In this document: positions 28,384 to 37,172 of the stretch, piece after piece
How positions within the stretch are numbered: the stretch's first letter is position 1
Layout: every line of letters starts with the position of its first letter
Source of the DNA: Novipirellula aureliae
Lineage (GTDB): Bacteria; Planctomycetota; Planctomycetia; Pirellulales; Pirellulaceae
Direction of reading: 5' to 3'
Length of the DNA stretch: 64,000 nucleotides
Assembly: GCF_007860185.1 (NCBI RefSeq)
Contig: NZ_SJPY01000004.1
Coordinates: forward strand, 1 to 64,000
Notes under the pieces: generated by a model
Database searches by the model: none
Told to the model about the DNA's origin: nothing
Seen by the model: only the letters and a program-made list of their open reading frames with translations
Translations under genes and position numbers: made by a program

Positions 28384-28522
28384 CGTGCTTTGTCACGTCT
28401 TGATTTTTTGACACGTCTTGATTTTTCGTTTGGCAGAAGAGTGGCTGTGTCATCTTGCCCCCCCGTCATCTTGCTCCCCGTCATCTTGCCCCCCGTAAGC
28501 TGCGGCTGGAAGCCATGGCCAC
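28384..28522 (-). repeat. Dispersed GTGCTTTGTCAC element, copy 4, reversed and internally expanded
   Basis: Read on the minus strand: GTGGCCATGGCTTCCAGCC, then GGGGGGCAAGATGAC repeated three times in slightly varying length, ACACAGCCACTCTTCTGCC, and a duplicated AAAAATCAAGACGTG(T/A)C ending in GTGACAAAGCAC. The order is that of copy 1 with two internal tandem expansions. The remaining spacer to 28831 shows no gene. Confidence 0.75.
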
Positions 28523-28831
28523 GAAAGATATTTACTCCAATTCTTGGTTGTGACCAAGCAGCCGTGGGTTCACGACGACTCCAGAACGAAGCGGGCGAGG
28601 GAATCCCGCCGTGTCCATCGCCGCAATAGCTGGCAATAACCGAGTCTGTCGATTGAGTCGAATAGCGGATCTCTTTGGGGCTGGAGGCAGGTTTGTGACA
28701 AAAAGTTTGCAGAACGGTTACATAACAGACTGCCAATGAACGGGTCGATGGCTGTACAATGCCGATGTAGAGAGTATTCATGCTGCTGCAAGAATCTCTG
28801 AGCTGCAATCGACTGAAAAAGGAAATAACAG

Positions 28832-30298
28832 ATGTCATCAACGGCAAGCCGTCCTGAGCCCACGATCATCCAAGGTGGAATGGGGGTCGCCGTATCGGAT
28901 TGGCGATTGGCGCGTGCGGTATCGAAAACGGGTCAAATGGGAGTGGTTTCGGGTACCGCCCTGGACACCGTTTTGGTGAGGCGACTTCAGCTTGGCGACG
29001 AAGGTGGCCATATGCGTCGTGCCCTAGCGGAGTTCCCCTATCCGGAGATGGCCGACAGAATTTTGCAGAAGTACTATGTTGAAGGCGGTAAGGCTGAAGG
29101 CGTACCTCTTGTCGGAACGATGGTGATTCCGATGGAACCGACTCAGCAGCAATTCGAATTGGTCGTCGTTGCGAATTTCGTCGAAGTCTACTTGGCAAAA
29201 GAGGGCCACGATGGGTTAGTCGGAATCAACTTCTTGGAAAAAATCCAACTTCCCACTTTGCCATCGGCTTACGGTGCGATGCTGGCGGGTGTCGATTACG
29301 TGTTGATGGGTGCTGGCATTCCCAAGGCAATTCCAGGCATCTTGGACCGTCTGTCGGAAGGAAAGGATGTCGAGTTGCCAATTCACATCCTTGGTGCCGA
29401 CCGTGACGACAATTTTGTGACTCGTTTTGATCCGGTCAAGTTTACTGCTGGGGAAGTCCCGTGGTTGAGCCGGCCCAAGTTTTTGGCGATTGTGGCGTCC
29501 GCGACCTTGGCAAGCATGCTAGCGAAGAAGGCAAGCGGCTATGTAGACGGGTTTATCGTTGAGGGGCCGACCGCAGGCGGGCACAATGCACCGCCACGAG
29601 GCGCGAAGCAAACCAATGAACGGGGCGAGCCGCTTTACGGTGTTCGTGATGTTGTCGATCTCTCCGCCATCGCCGCCCTCGGTCGCCCGTTCTGGTTGGC
29701 TGGATCGTATGGTTCGCCCGAACAGGTGTCGAAGGCTTTAGATCAAGGGGCCACTGGCGTCCAAGTCGGAACAGCTTTCGCATTCTGTGAGGAATCTGGT
29801 TTTAGCGGCGATATCAAAGATGTCGTTTTCGATTTAGTCAAAAACGGTGAGCCCGACGTCGTAACCGATGCCGAAGCATCGCCGACGGGCTTCCCCTTCA
29901 AAGTTCTACAAGTCGAAGGGTCGATGTCGGACAAGACCGTGTACGAGAACCGCACTCGTGTTTGCGATCTTGGATTTTTGCGTCAAGGTTACAAAAAAGA
30001 AGACGGCACCATCGGATGGCGATGCCCGTCAGAAAAGATCGCCGCGTTCACCTACAAAGGTGGTGATGAAGAGGATACTCAGGGACGCAAATGTGTTTGC
30101 AATGGACTGCTAACCAACATCGGTCTCGGCCAAAGACGTAAAAACGGCAAGCACGAGTTACCTCTTGTGACCTGTGGTAATGATGTTGTCAGCATTAAAC
30201 GATTCTTAAAGACGCCCGAAGCAACGAGCTATTCGGCTGCAGACGTCATTGAGTTTCTATTGGCGGGAATTTCACTGCCTGCCGTCGCCGCTCATTAG
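28832..30298 (+). CDS. Nitronate monooxygenase-like FMN protein
   Basis: The 488-residue protein starts an FMN barrel with IIQGGMGVAVSDWRLARAVS and ends it with FWLAGSYGSPEQVSKALDQG followed by A-T-G-V-Q-V-G-T-A-F, the phosphate-binding end typical of nitronate monooxygenase and FabK relatives. The central EGPTAGGHNAPPRG contains the conserved A-G-G-H. A C-terminal extension of about 110 residues carries five cysteines (two in the pair KCVC), of unknown role. The protein is longer than usual nitronate monooxygenases (about 350). AAGGAA precedes the ATG. The exact substrate is open. Confidence 0.82.
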   Translation: MSSTASRPEPTIIQGGMGVAVSDWRLARAVSKTGQMGVVSGTALDTVLVRRLQLGDEGGHMRRALAEFPYPEMADRILQKYYVEGGKAEGVPLVGTMVIPMEPTQQQFELVVVANFVEVYLAKEGHDGLVGINFLEKIQLPTLPSAYGAMLAGVDYVLMGAGIPKAIPGILDRLSEGKDVELPIHILGADRDDNFVTRFDPVKFTAGEVPWLSRPKFLAIVASATLASMLAKKASGYVDGFIVEGPTAGGHNAPPRGAKQTNERGEPLYGVRDVVDLSAIAALGRPFWLAGSYGSPEQVSKALDQGATGVQVGTAFAFCEESGFSGDIKDVVFDLVKNGEPDVVTDAEASPTGFPFKVLQVEGSMSDKTVYENRTRVCDLGFLRQGYKKEDGTIGWRCPSEKIAAFTYKGGDEEDTQGRKCVCNGLLTNIGLGQRRKNGKHELPLVTCGNDVVSIKRFLKTPEATSYSAADVIEFLLAGISLPAVAAH

Positions 30299-30539
30299 AA
30301 GCAGCGACGGCTAGAAGCCGGCAATTGCCGATGTCACTTGCCCGTCCTGGGTACCCTGGGGCCGTGTTTTTTTTGAAACCGGGCTAAATCATCGTTTCGA
30401 CCTTCGGACGTCTTTTCGACCGTCGCCGATACTCTTGGCGAGTTTCGCTACAAAACTCACTGCCTCTCAAGGCTTCATCGCGAAGCGATGGCTGGCTGTG
30501 CCCCCGGACGTCAGTCCGAGGAAACGAGTGAGCCCGTCG

Positions 30540-31085
30540 TTACCGCTCGAGTAGAATCCTCAGATAACTTCTTGGTTCTGGATCCTGAAGTCCAAGTTGC
30601 TCGGCGTATCTCAATACCTCGTGCCGAGCATTTTCGATGTCAGCCGCATCTTGGATCACTCGCTCCACTTCTGCGAATTGACCTAAATTTTCGACGTCGT
30701 CGATGACGATCGTCATCTGGGGGATGCCACTTGGTTTGAAAACCTGGCGTCTCTTCTTAACCTCGGCGACCCGACGAAACCCAAGCAGTACCAGCAATTC
30801 TTCGGTTTGTGCTCCGTCGCCATCGCCAGGGGCAAGTTGCCATTCGAGCTCTCGTCGAGCTTTCACATCGCCAGGATACTTTGCCCCCTTGTAAGTGATG
30901 TGTGGCACGCCGTCGATGCGACGAATTCGCAGAGCCTCTTTGGTCTCAGCGAAATCGCGACATGGGTGATTGTAGTAGGTGTCCGAGTGGTTTTCGACAC
31001 CGATACACTCAGCCCTTAGTGACTGCAATCTCGCTTCAAATTTCGATCGATTAGGAAGGTGAAATTTTTGTTCGATTTCGAACAT
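30540..31085 (-). CDS. CYTH domain protein (class IV adenylate cyclase-like)
   Basis: From the ATG at 31085 the product has 181 residues. It begins MFEIEQKFHL, the ExExK motif that names the CYTH fold, and has LRIRRIDG, TYKGAK, RRELEW and AEVERV, the charged strands that line the triphosphate tunnel. CYTH proteins include CyaB-type adenylate cyclases, thiamine-triphosphatases and inorganic triphosphatases; sequence alone does not choose between them. A TTG at 31133 would add 16 unlikely residues. It is convergent with the nitronate monooxygenase-like gene; 30301-30539 holds no gene. Confidence 0.85.
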   Translation of the reverse strand: MFEIEQKFHLPNRSKFEARLQSLRAECIGVENHSDTYYNHPCRDFAETKEALRIRRIDGVPHITYKGAKYPGDVKARRELEWQLAPGDGDGAQTEELLVLLGFRRVAEVKKRRQVFKPSGIPQMTIVIDDVENLGQFAEVERVIQDAADIENARHEVLRYAEQLGLQDPEPRSYLRILLER

Positions 31086-31168
31086 GATAGGTTGTCCCAA
31101 TGAAGGATGGCGGTTTTTTACGAATAATCGCAATTAGAAGAGAAGGGTTTTAACAGAATAGGAACAAG

Positions 31169-31840
31169 ATGACTTCTAAAAAAGATTTGGCAACTCCGAG
31201 CAGCGACCGTTCGACAGGGAAGTCGCCATCGAACGAACGGCCGTTGGGGTGGATTTGGCTTTTGCCCGTGCTCGTGATCTTAGGGATCATGCTCTTCGGT
31301 CGAAACCAAGGCCTTGACGATTCGGCCATTGGGAAACCCGCTCCGAAAATCGAACTCATCCGTTTGTCGACTTCGCCGACGATTGAGATGTCGAACGGCG
31401 GATCAATGGATATTAGTAATCGGGAACTAGACCAACTGCCAAGCGATTGTGTGGCGCTGGTGCATTTCTGGGGAACTTGGTGCGGTCCCTGCCGCATGGA
31501 GTATCCGCATTTGTCAGAGATGGTGGAAAGCTTGGGTTCCAATCCAAAATTTCAGTTTCTGTCGATTTCGTGTGAATCAGGATCGCATGAAACGTTTTCA
31601 GGATTGGCCGAAAAGACAGAGGATTACTTGAACCAAATCGGGGCCTCGACTCACGTGTACGCGGATCCCAATGGAGCGACTCGCAAAAGCGCGGCGGATC
31701 GATTGGGGCAGCCTGCGATGGCCTACCCAACAACGATATTGGTTGATGAAAGTGGGATCATTCGAGAGGTTTGGCAGGGCTACGGAGCAAACGCTGTCCA
31801 TGAGATGGAAGTGTGCGTCAAGGAATTGCTGGGGGGATAG
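31169..31840 (+). CDS. Membrane-anchored thioredoxin-like protein (TlpA/ResA type)
   Basis: The 223-residue protein has one N-terminal membrane helix (LGWIWLLPVLVILGIMLFG, about residues 26-44) and a thioredoxin domain facing the periplasm, with the active site HFWGTWCGPCRMEYPHL near residue 107 and the cis-proline stretch MAYPTTILVDESG. It would reduce or exchange disulfides outside the cytoplasm, perhaps in cytochrome maturation. AGGAAC precedes the ATG. No cytochrome gene is adjacent. Confidence 0.88.
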   Translation: MTSKKDLATPSSDRSTGKSPSNERPLGWIWLLPVLVILGIMLFGRNQGLDDSAIGKPAPKIELIRLSTSPTIEMSNGGSMDISNRELDQLPSDCVALVHFWGTWCGPCRMEYPHLSEMVESLGSNPKFQFLSISCESGSHETFSGLAEKTEDYLNQIGASTHVYADPNGATRKSAADRLGQPAMAYPTTILVDESGIIREVWQGYGANAVHEMEVCVKELLGG

Positions 31841-32033
31841 GGCAACGCTTCCTGAACGAAGGCTTTGCTCCCTTTGCAGCCGCAAGAGCTTGCCCACACG
31901 ACGGAGCGTTCCGGGGCAGGAAACGCTGCAAGTCGCGGGGCAAGCCGTAGCGGTGGTCCAATGCTCGGTCAATCATATACTGTTGTTTTAGAACTGACCA
32001 TTCGAATAGTGGCCAAAAAAACACAGGATCACT

Positions 32034-32612
32034 CTAAATCGCGTCTTCTTGCCCATCCTGGGGGCTCGTGGGGGCGAAAAACAACGATTGAATCATCAAC
32101 ATGCAGGCGCCGACCACCAGCAAGGAGTCGGCGATATTGAAGTTGGGCCATTTCCAATTCTCGCTTGCTTGCCACAAAATCCAATCTCGCACGCCGCTTT
32201 TCCATGGCTCCGGGTATCCCGTTTGCCACCACATCCCCATCCGGTCATATAAGTTCCCGATAATTCCGCCGGAGATTAACCCCAAAGCGACCGTCAGCCA
32301 CAACGACTCGGCAGCTCGAAACCAGAACAGCCACATCAAAATGCCGACACCGGCAAACACAGACAATGTGGCAAACAATGCTCCTTGCCCTTGTCCAATT
32401 CCAAAGACAGCCCCTAGGTTAATTGCCGTTTCGATCCCGAAATAGCCGTCAATCACCCACCAAACGGGTTTTTCACCTGGCAGTCCTCGCCAAGCAAAAA
32501 TGGCCTGTTTGCTCCACAGATCGGCGATACCGCCTAAAATGGCGAGTGAAAAAAAGATCAGCACTCGGTTGAGGGGTAGCCGATAAGGAGGAAGTCGTTC
32601 GTTTGGTTCCAT
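32034..32612 (-). CDS. lspA: Lipoprotein signal peptidase (signal peptidase II)
   Basis: The 192-residue protein has four hydrophobic helices and the two catalytic aspartate motifs of LspA, GNLYDRM near residue 128 and NFNIADSLLVVG near 160, together with the early AINLGAVFGIGQG (family N-x-G-x-x-F). It cleaves prolipoproteins at the inner membrane. It is somewhat longer than the usual 160-170 residues because of a longer loop (WQTGYPEPWKSGVRDWILWQ). It is convergent with the thioredoxin-like gene; the 190-base gap between them contains an imperfect GCTTGCCC/GGGCAAGC inverted repeat. Confidence 0.93.
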   Translation of the reverse strand: MEPNERLPPYRLPLNRVLIFFSLAILGGIADLWSKQAIFAWRGLPGEKPVWWVIDGYFGIETAINLGAVFGIGQGQGALFATLSVFAGVGILMWLFWFRAAESLWLTVALGLISGGIIGNLYDRMGMWWQTGYPEPWKSGVRDWILWQASENWKWPNFNIADSLLVVGACMLMIQSLFFAPTSPQDGQEDAI

Positions 32613-32903
32613 TTGTTTCCGTTATTCCGTTGAAGGCCGTCGGCTAAATTGGCTGAAACGACAAAAAGGGGGCTTAGCGAGAGTCGGAACTCGCCAGGTT
32701 TTACGTTAAAATCAATCTGCCCAGCTTGTCCAATCGTTTTTTTTGCCATAATGATTGTCTGCCGCACTTTTCGTGGCCTCAGTCATAGAGAATTTAGAGA
32801 CACAGGTCCACTGCCGATCTAATTTTCTCTGGACGAGCTTTTCCTTGAACACTATTTATATCTCCGCACCGTTATGCTGCAGACATCCAATCACACAAAA
32901 GTC

Positions 32904-34301
32904 ATGCAAACCGAAATCGCTTTTCATCGATGCATCAACCCAGCGTGCGGGGCAACCTACGAACCTCGGTCGATCCGTACGTCGTGCGATAAATGCGGCG
33001 ATCTTCTCGATATCGCTTACGATTGGGACCGCGCCGCGGTGCCGAGCAAGATGAGCGACTTCGAAGCGATGTGGAGCCAGCGGACCAATCCGGTTCGGTT
33101 TAGCGGCGTGTGGCGATTTCATGAGTTGCTCCCGTTCGCGCGGCAAGACGAAATCGTGACCGTGGGCGAAGGGCAAACGCTGCTACAGCAAACCGATTCG
33201 GTCGGCGACTATGTGGGAATGAATCACGGCCAATTGCATCTGCAATATGAAGGTATGAATCCGTCTGGCAGCTTCAAGGATAACGGCATGTGTGCCGCTG
33301 TCACCCATGCCAATATGATGGGAGCTAAGCGAGCCGCTTGCGCCAGTACGGGGAACACCAGTGCATCGCTTGCGCTTTACTGCAGTGCCACCCGATTGAT
33401 GAAAGCGATCATCTTTATCGGCAGCGGCAAAATCTCTTACGGCAAACTCTCGCAAGCGCTCGACTACGGTGCCCTCACGGTGCAAATTGCCGGTGACTTT
33501 GACGATGCGATGATTCGAGTTCGGCAAGTTTCTCAGGAACTTGGCATCTACTTGGTCAACAGCGTCAATCCATTCCGCTTGGAAGGCCAAAAGACGATCA
33601 TGTTTCGGGTTCTCGAGTCACTCGGCTGGGAAGTTCCCGATTGGATCGTTGTCCCCGGCGGTAACTTGGGCAATAGCAGTGCATTCGCCAAGGCGTTCAT
33701 GGAACTAAAGGAATTGGGCTTGGTTGACCGGGTACCGAGATTGGCAATCATCAATGCAAGCGGTGCGGATACGCTTTACGAGTTGGTCGAGCGGCGCGGG
33801 GTGCGGTGGAATGGTGGCGATGTCAACATGGACCCGATCCGCGAATACAACGATGTGATGGACCGCGACAAGATTCGCGCCGATACCATCGCCAGCGCCA
33901 TTGAAATCAATCGTCCAGTCAATTTGAAGAAATGCTTGCGAGCCCTCGAGTTTATGGACGGAGTGGTTCGCCAAGTCAGCGACCAGGAGATCCTTGATGC
34001 CAAGGCAAAGGTTGGCGCCGGAGGCTTTGGCTGTGAACCCGCATCGGCTGCATCGGTGGCGGGTGCAAAGCTGTTGCGTCGCGAAGGCGTGATCGCACCG
34101 AGTGACCGAGTCGTGTGCATTTTGACGGGTCATGAGTTGAAAGATCCGACGGCAACGGTTGCTTACCACACGACCGACCAAGATTTGTTCAACAAGACGC
34201 TCGGTAGTCGAGGGGTCACCAAGGCGAGCCATGCCAACCGAGCGATCGCGGTCCCGAACGAACTCGACGATATCATGAAAGCCATCGAGTTGTATTCGTA
34301 G
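32904..34301 (+). CDS. thrC: Threonine synthase
   Basis: Threonine synthase makes L-threonine from O-phosphohomoserine with PLP. From the ATG at 32904 the product has 465 residues (an ATG at 32874 would add 10). It has an N-terminal zinc-ribbon-like [10 protein letters not shown] and SCDKCG, the PLP lysine in [14 protein letters not shown] near residue 125, [13 protein letters not shown], and the phosphate loop [10 protein letters not shown]. The late [11 protein letters not shown] matches the family. The zinc-ribbon form is common in bacteria and archaea. The stop codon is followed at once by a repeat array. Confidence 0.93.
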   Translation: MQTEIAFHRCINPACGATYEPRSIRTSCDKCGDLLDIAYDWDRAAVPSKMSDFEAMWSQRTNPVRFSGVWRFHELLPFARQDEIVTVGEGQTLLQQTDSVGDYVGMNHGQLHLQYEGMNPSGSFKDNGMCAAVTHANMMGAKRAACASTGNTSASLALYCSATRLMKAIIFIGSGKISYGKLSQALDYGALTVQIAGDFDDAMIRVRQVSQELGIYLVNSVNPFRLEGQKTIMFRVLESLGWEVPDWIVVPGGNLGNSSAFAKAFMELKELGLVDRVPRLAIINASGADTLYELVERRGVRWNGGDVNMDPIREYNDVMDRDKIRADTIASAIEINRPVNLKKCLRALEFMDGVVRQVSDQEILDAKAKVGAGGFGCEPASAASVAGAKLLRREGVIAPSDRVVCILTGHELKDPTATVAYHTTDQDLFNKTLGSRGVTKASHANRAIAVPNELDDIMKAIELYS

Positions 34302-34315
34302 TGGCGGCTACGCCG

Positions 34316-34497
34316 CAACACGTAGCAGCGTCTCTCCGAGACGCTGGATTTGCAACACGTAGCAGCGTCTCTCCGAGACGCTGGGTTTGCAACACGTAGC
34401 AGCGTCTCTCCGAGACGCTGGGTTTGCAACACGTAGCAGCGTCTCTCCGAGACGCTGGATTTGCAACACGTAGCAGCGTCTCTCCGAGACGCTGAAA
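34316..34497. repeat. Tandem array of 37-bp units with the GTCTCTCCGAGAC hairpin, five copies
   Basis: CGTAGCAGCGTCTCTCCGAG begins at 34321, 34358, 34395, 34432 and 34469, an exact 37-bp period; each unit ends GACGCTGGRTTTGCAACA. The unit is half of the 72-bp unit found at 9036. It begins about 15 bases after the threonine synthase stop codon. Confidence 0.95.
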
Positions 34498-34594
34498 CAG
34501 TATTGCAAACATCCTCTCGGTTTCTTGCCGGTTCTGGGTCGCTACCGCGACTTGTATCCAGCCTAGAATGGCGTTGACTGAAGGAATTCTGAAC

Positions 34595-34800
34595 CGTGAA
34601 GCATCCTTCCGTCGAGCTTGTCTCGGCGGAGGAAACAAGTGGCGGCTACAAACCGCACGGCCGAAAGAAATTCGCCCCACCCCCACGAATCGCCGGAGGC
34701 GATTCGTGGGGGTGGGGCGAGCGAGGGATTTTGCGTTCATGGTAGCTGCCACCTGTCGCTCCGCCCGGACAAACCGGACGGAAGCAGGAAAAACAGCCAT
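34595..34800. repeat. Long inverted-repeat element with a perfect 23-bp hairpin at its centre
   Basis: At 34672-34694 and 34698-34720 two 23-base arms are exact complements with a 3-base loop (GGA); the left arm starts TCGCCCCACCCCCACG. Around it lies a second, imperfect inverted repeat: CTTCCGTCGAGCTTGTCTCG and GGCGGCTAC (about 34605-34650) pair with the complement of the right side (about 34747-34793). The whole is about 200 bp and looks like a foldback mobile element or a strong two-way terminator between convergent genes. From 34498 to 34907 there is no gene. Confidence 0.8.
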
Positions 34801-34907
34801 GTGAAACTCACTCCGTTTTTCTTAAGTCCACGCCATTCTACCCAGCCTACGGCAAGTCCGTTCCCTTTCGATACGCGCTCCGCTCGGAGAGCAGAGCGAC
34901 AATTCGT

Positions 34908-36710
34908 CTACAAGTCGAAATCGAGGAACACGTAGCCGGGGTCCATGGTGCGATACCAGGCACGCCATTTCTTTTGGGCATTGGCGATTTCCCCTGCGTT
35001 GGGACTGTCGCTGAGTCCATACCCTTCGAACTTACGCGAGATAAACCGCAGCCCGTCACGAGCATAGCGGGGGACCATCGGATCAGGATCGGAGAGAGCG
35101 TAGATCAGCGTTGGAACGACTCCAAGGTCATCACTTTGACCGAGCAATCGACACGCGACGCGGCGAGCTTGCCAAGACCTGCTACCGCGAACAAGTCGCT
35201 CCATTCGATCGAGTTGAGTGGCTCGTTCACGAGGATCTTCGGCCAGTTTTAGGTTGTCGGGGATCGATTTGCCTTCGATGTTGTTCGCCCCATCCTGTTC
35301 GAGCATTTGCAGCAGGTTGCCTAGTTCCTGGGCCACTGGCTTACCCTTGATCTTCCCTTTTTCGACCGTGATCTTTGTCGTATCTTTGGGTAGTTCGCGG
35401 CCCCCCGCCAAAGACTGCGTCGCCGCCTGCTCAATCGCCTTCTGCGTGCTACGACTCAGGAACAAAATCGCAAATGATGCCGCCGTACTTTTGGTCACAT
35501 ATTGGTTCGTTCCGTTCCACCCGCCATCGTTTGCCTGATTTGACTTCAAGTAATTAACACCTGTGTCGTACCAAGGTGCTAGCATGTTTGCTTCAAGGCC
35601 AAGCGCTTTTTCACGGAAGCTGTTGTAACGTTCAATCGTATAGATGTTGTAGTAGGGCCAATTTACTTTGTCGTTTGAGTGTTTCGCGATATAATTGTCA
35701 CAATCTTTGATCGAAGCCAAGATCGGTTCTACCGGCATTTCGGGTCTTGGGACAGCTAAATTTTCCATTCCCTCCTCATATCGAATGACCGCCTTCGGTA
35801 AACCAGGAAACGCGGCCCGTTTCTCTTCCTTTTCCCAGAGCTGTAATATGTCAGCAGCAATCAACACGGCGCTACCGCCTGCTAGGGCCATTCCCAGATA
35901 AACATTCTGCTGTGTGATTCTTGATCCACTACCGGGATCGGTTGCTTGATAGGGCCACCCACCACTTGGATCTTGGACTCTTAACAACCACTTGATCGTT
36001 GCTGCGACGCCTTTGTAATCAATGATAATGCCAGCGTTGTCGAGCGTCCAAAGGGCTAAGATGGCATATTGGGTTTGTGACACGTCACCCGTTCTTTGTC
36101 CCGGATAGCCATAGGCACCGTTTGAATATTGTGCTTTTCGAAAGTACTGATCAAGTTTTTTTAGCTGAGTGCGGTACTTGATCGAATCCACTTCGGCAAG
36201 CAGTAGCGTTGCAACCGCAGCCGCATAAACGGTTTTGCTGTGCTCACCCCCTGGGTCGCTACTAAGCGGACTATTGGCGATAAACAATGCGGATCGAAGG
36301 CCCTGTTGAACGACCGGGCTGGATGGGTCATGTCGAAGTTTCATATAGGCGTAAGCCGCTAAAGCCTTCTCGCCCGCTCCACCCGAATGAAAAATATTGA
36401 CCTCATAATGTGTTTTTGCGTTCACGTTCTTATTTAGGCTGTCCAATCCCTTTTCCGTCAGAGCTAGTACGGCCGGGTCATCCGAGGTGTACGCCCAACT
36501 TTCATCGCTCGGAAACGCTGCGATGCAGCTAAAAACCGCAGCGAAAATCAAAACACGTCCTGACAAAAAACTTAAGTCGCATTCGGAACCTCGAGCGGCC
36601 AAGCTAATGAAAAAACGGGAGAGGTTGAGCGGATAGAACATAAAAACAGGCAGCAATGGGGAAAAGAAAAAAGAACGATGGAATCTTCCTTTATAATACC
36701 CGTGCATCAT
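34908..36710 (-). CDS. Exported prenyltransferase/squalene-cyclase repeat protein
   Basis: The product (up to 600 residues) has a signal-like hydrophobic segment (GRVLIFAAVFSCIAAF, ending near SWAY), so the N-terminal start is uncertain and a later ATG (about 36638) is equally likely. Repeats typical of the alpha/alpha-toroid fold of squalene cyclases and prenyltransferases are seen: SQTQYAILALWTLDNAG, QDPSGGWPYQ, LKSNQANDGGWNGTNQYV. A C-terminal region (VPTLIYALSDPDPMVPRYAR) reads as HEAT-like. No cyclase catalytic DxDD is evident. Similar large secreted toroid proteins are frequent in planctomycetes; function unknown. It lies head to head with the glycan-export genes. Confidence 0.72.
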   Translation of the reverse strand: MMHGYYKGRFHRSFFFSPLLPVFMFYPLNLSRFFISLAARGSECDLSFLSGRVLIFAAVFSCIAAFPSDESWAYTSDDPAVLALTEKGLDSLNKNVNAKTHYEVNIFHSGGAGEKALAAYAYMKLRHDPSSPVVQQGLRSALFIANSPLSSDPGGEHSKTVYAAAVATLLLAEVDSIKYRTQLKKLDQYFRKAQYSNGAYGYPGQRTGDVSQTQYAILALWTLDNAGIIIDYKGVAATIKWLLRVQDPSGGWPYQATDPGSGSRITQQNVYLGMALAGGSAVLIAADILQLWEKEEKRAAFPGLPKAVIRYEEGMENLAVPRPEMPVEPILASIKDCDNYIAKHSNDKVNWPYYNIYTIERYNSFREKALGLEANMLAPWYDTGVNYLKSNQANDGGWNGTNQYVTKSTAASFAILFLSRSTQKAIEQAATQSLAGGRELPKDTTKITVEKGKIKGKPVAQELGNLLQMLEQDGANNIEGKSIPDNLKLAEDPRERATQLDRMERLVRGSRSWQARRVACRLLGQSDDLGVVPTLIYALSDPDPMVPRYARDGLRFISRKFEGYGLSDSPNAGEIANAQKKWRAWYRTMDPGYVFLDFDL

Positions 36711-36879
36711 GCAAAATAAAGGTCTTCACCCTCTGGGGATGTCCGTTTTTCTGCGAATCACTATCTTGTAGCCATCCATCCTCCTAAAGCAGAGCATCGA
36801 GGGGCAACCGGGGGATTTGCGTCCAGGTCTTTTTTCTGAATCGCGAGCTTTGAAACACCAGATAAAACTCTTCGCGACT

Positions 36880-37100
36880 CTCCTGCTGACGCGGATAGCA
36901 ACGGCGGGTGGGACCTAGCGATTTTAGGCCTGATTGGGTTCTTCATTCAGCCGCGGTTGACGTCCCTGATTTGCATCTCACCTTCCCTCGGATTATCTCG
37001 CCACTGTCGATTGTCGCCTCGCATTTGCCATGCTTTGCGATGGTCGTGTCCCTGTTTCGAATCTCGTTGTTTACTTTCCTATCTTGCTATTCTATTATCG
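36880..37100 (+). pseudogene. Decayed fragment of an ABC-2 (Wzm-type) permease gene
   Basis: Short segments match the intact permease gene just downstream, in the same order but with internal deletions and a frame change. ADSNGGWDLAI (about 36886-36918) matches DENWDLLI of the intact protein; ILGLIGFFIQPRLTSLI (36918-36968) matches ILGPIWFFIQPLMTTLI; in another frame FPRIISPLSIVASHLPCFAM (36982 on) matches FPRIITPLSIVLSNLFRFAI, going on with VSLF against FSLF. DNA identity is also visible (TTCTTCATTCAGCC is shared exactly). It is a relic of a second permease copy. Confidence 0.75.
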
Positions 37101-37172
37101 TTTCAGTTACAGCTCTGTTCTTCTTCATCAGGTCTTTGTCCTTTGTCCAATACGGTCTATTTTAATCAGCCG

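Noticed and set aside
32558-32767. Small minus-strand gene upstream of lspA (69 residues)
   Set aside because: It overlaps the lspA start by about 55 bases, has no similarity I recognise and no supporting start site.
33705-34232. Minus-strand open frame of 175 residues
   Set aside because: Antisense to threonine synthase.
34273-34800. Minus-strand open frame of 175 residues with repeated RRCYVLQ segments
   Set aside because: The repeats come from reading the 37-bp DNA array in one frame; there is no protein support.
36957-37172. N-terminal extension of the Wzm-like permease by 72 residues
   Set aside because: The extension is made of relic permease sequence in mixed frames and does not resemble the start of Wzm proteins, which begin just before the LRDVWRYRDL stretch.
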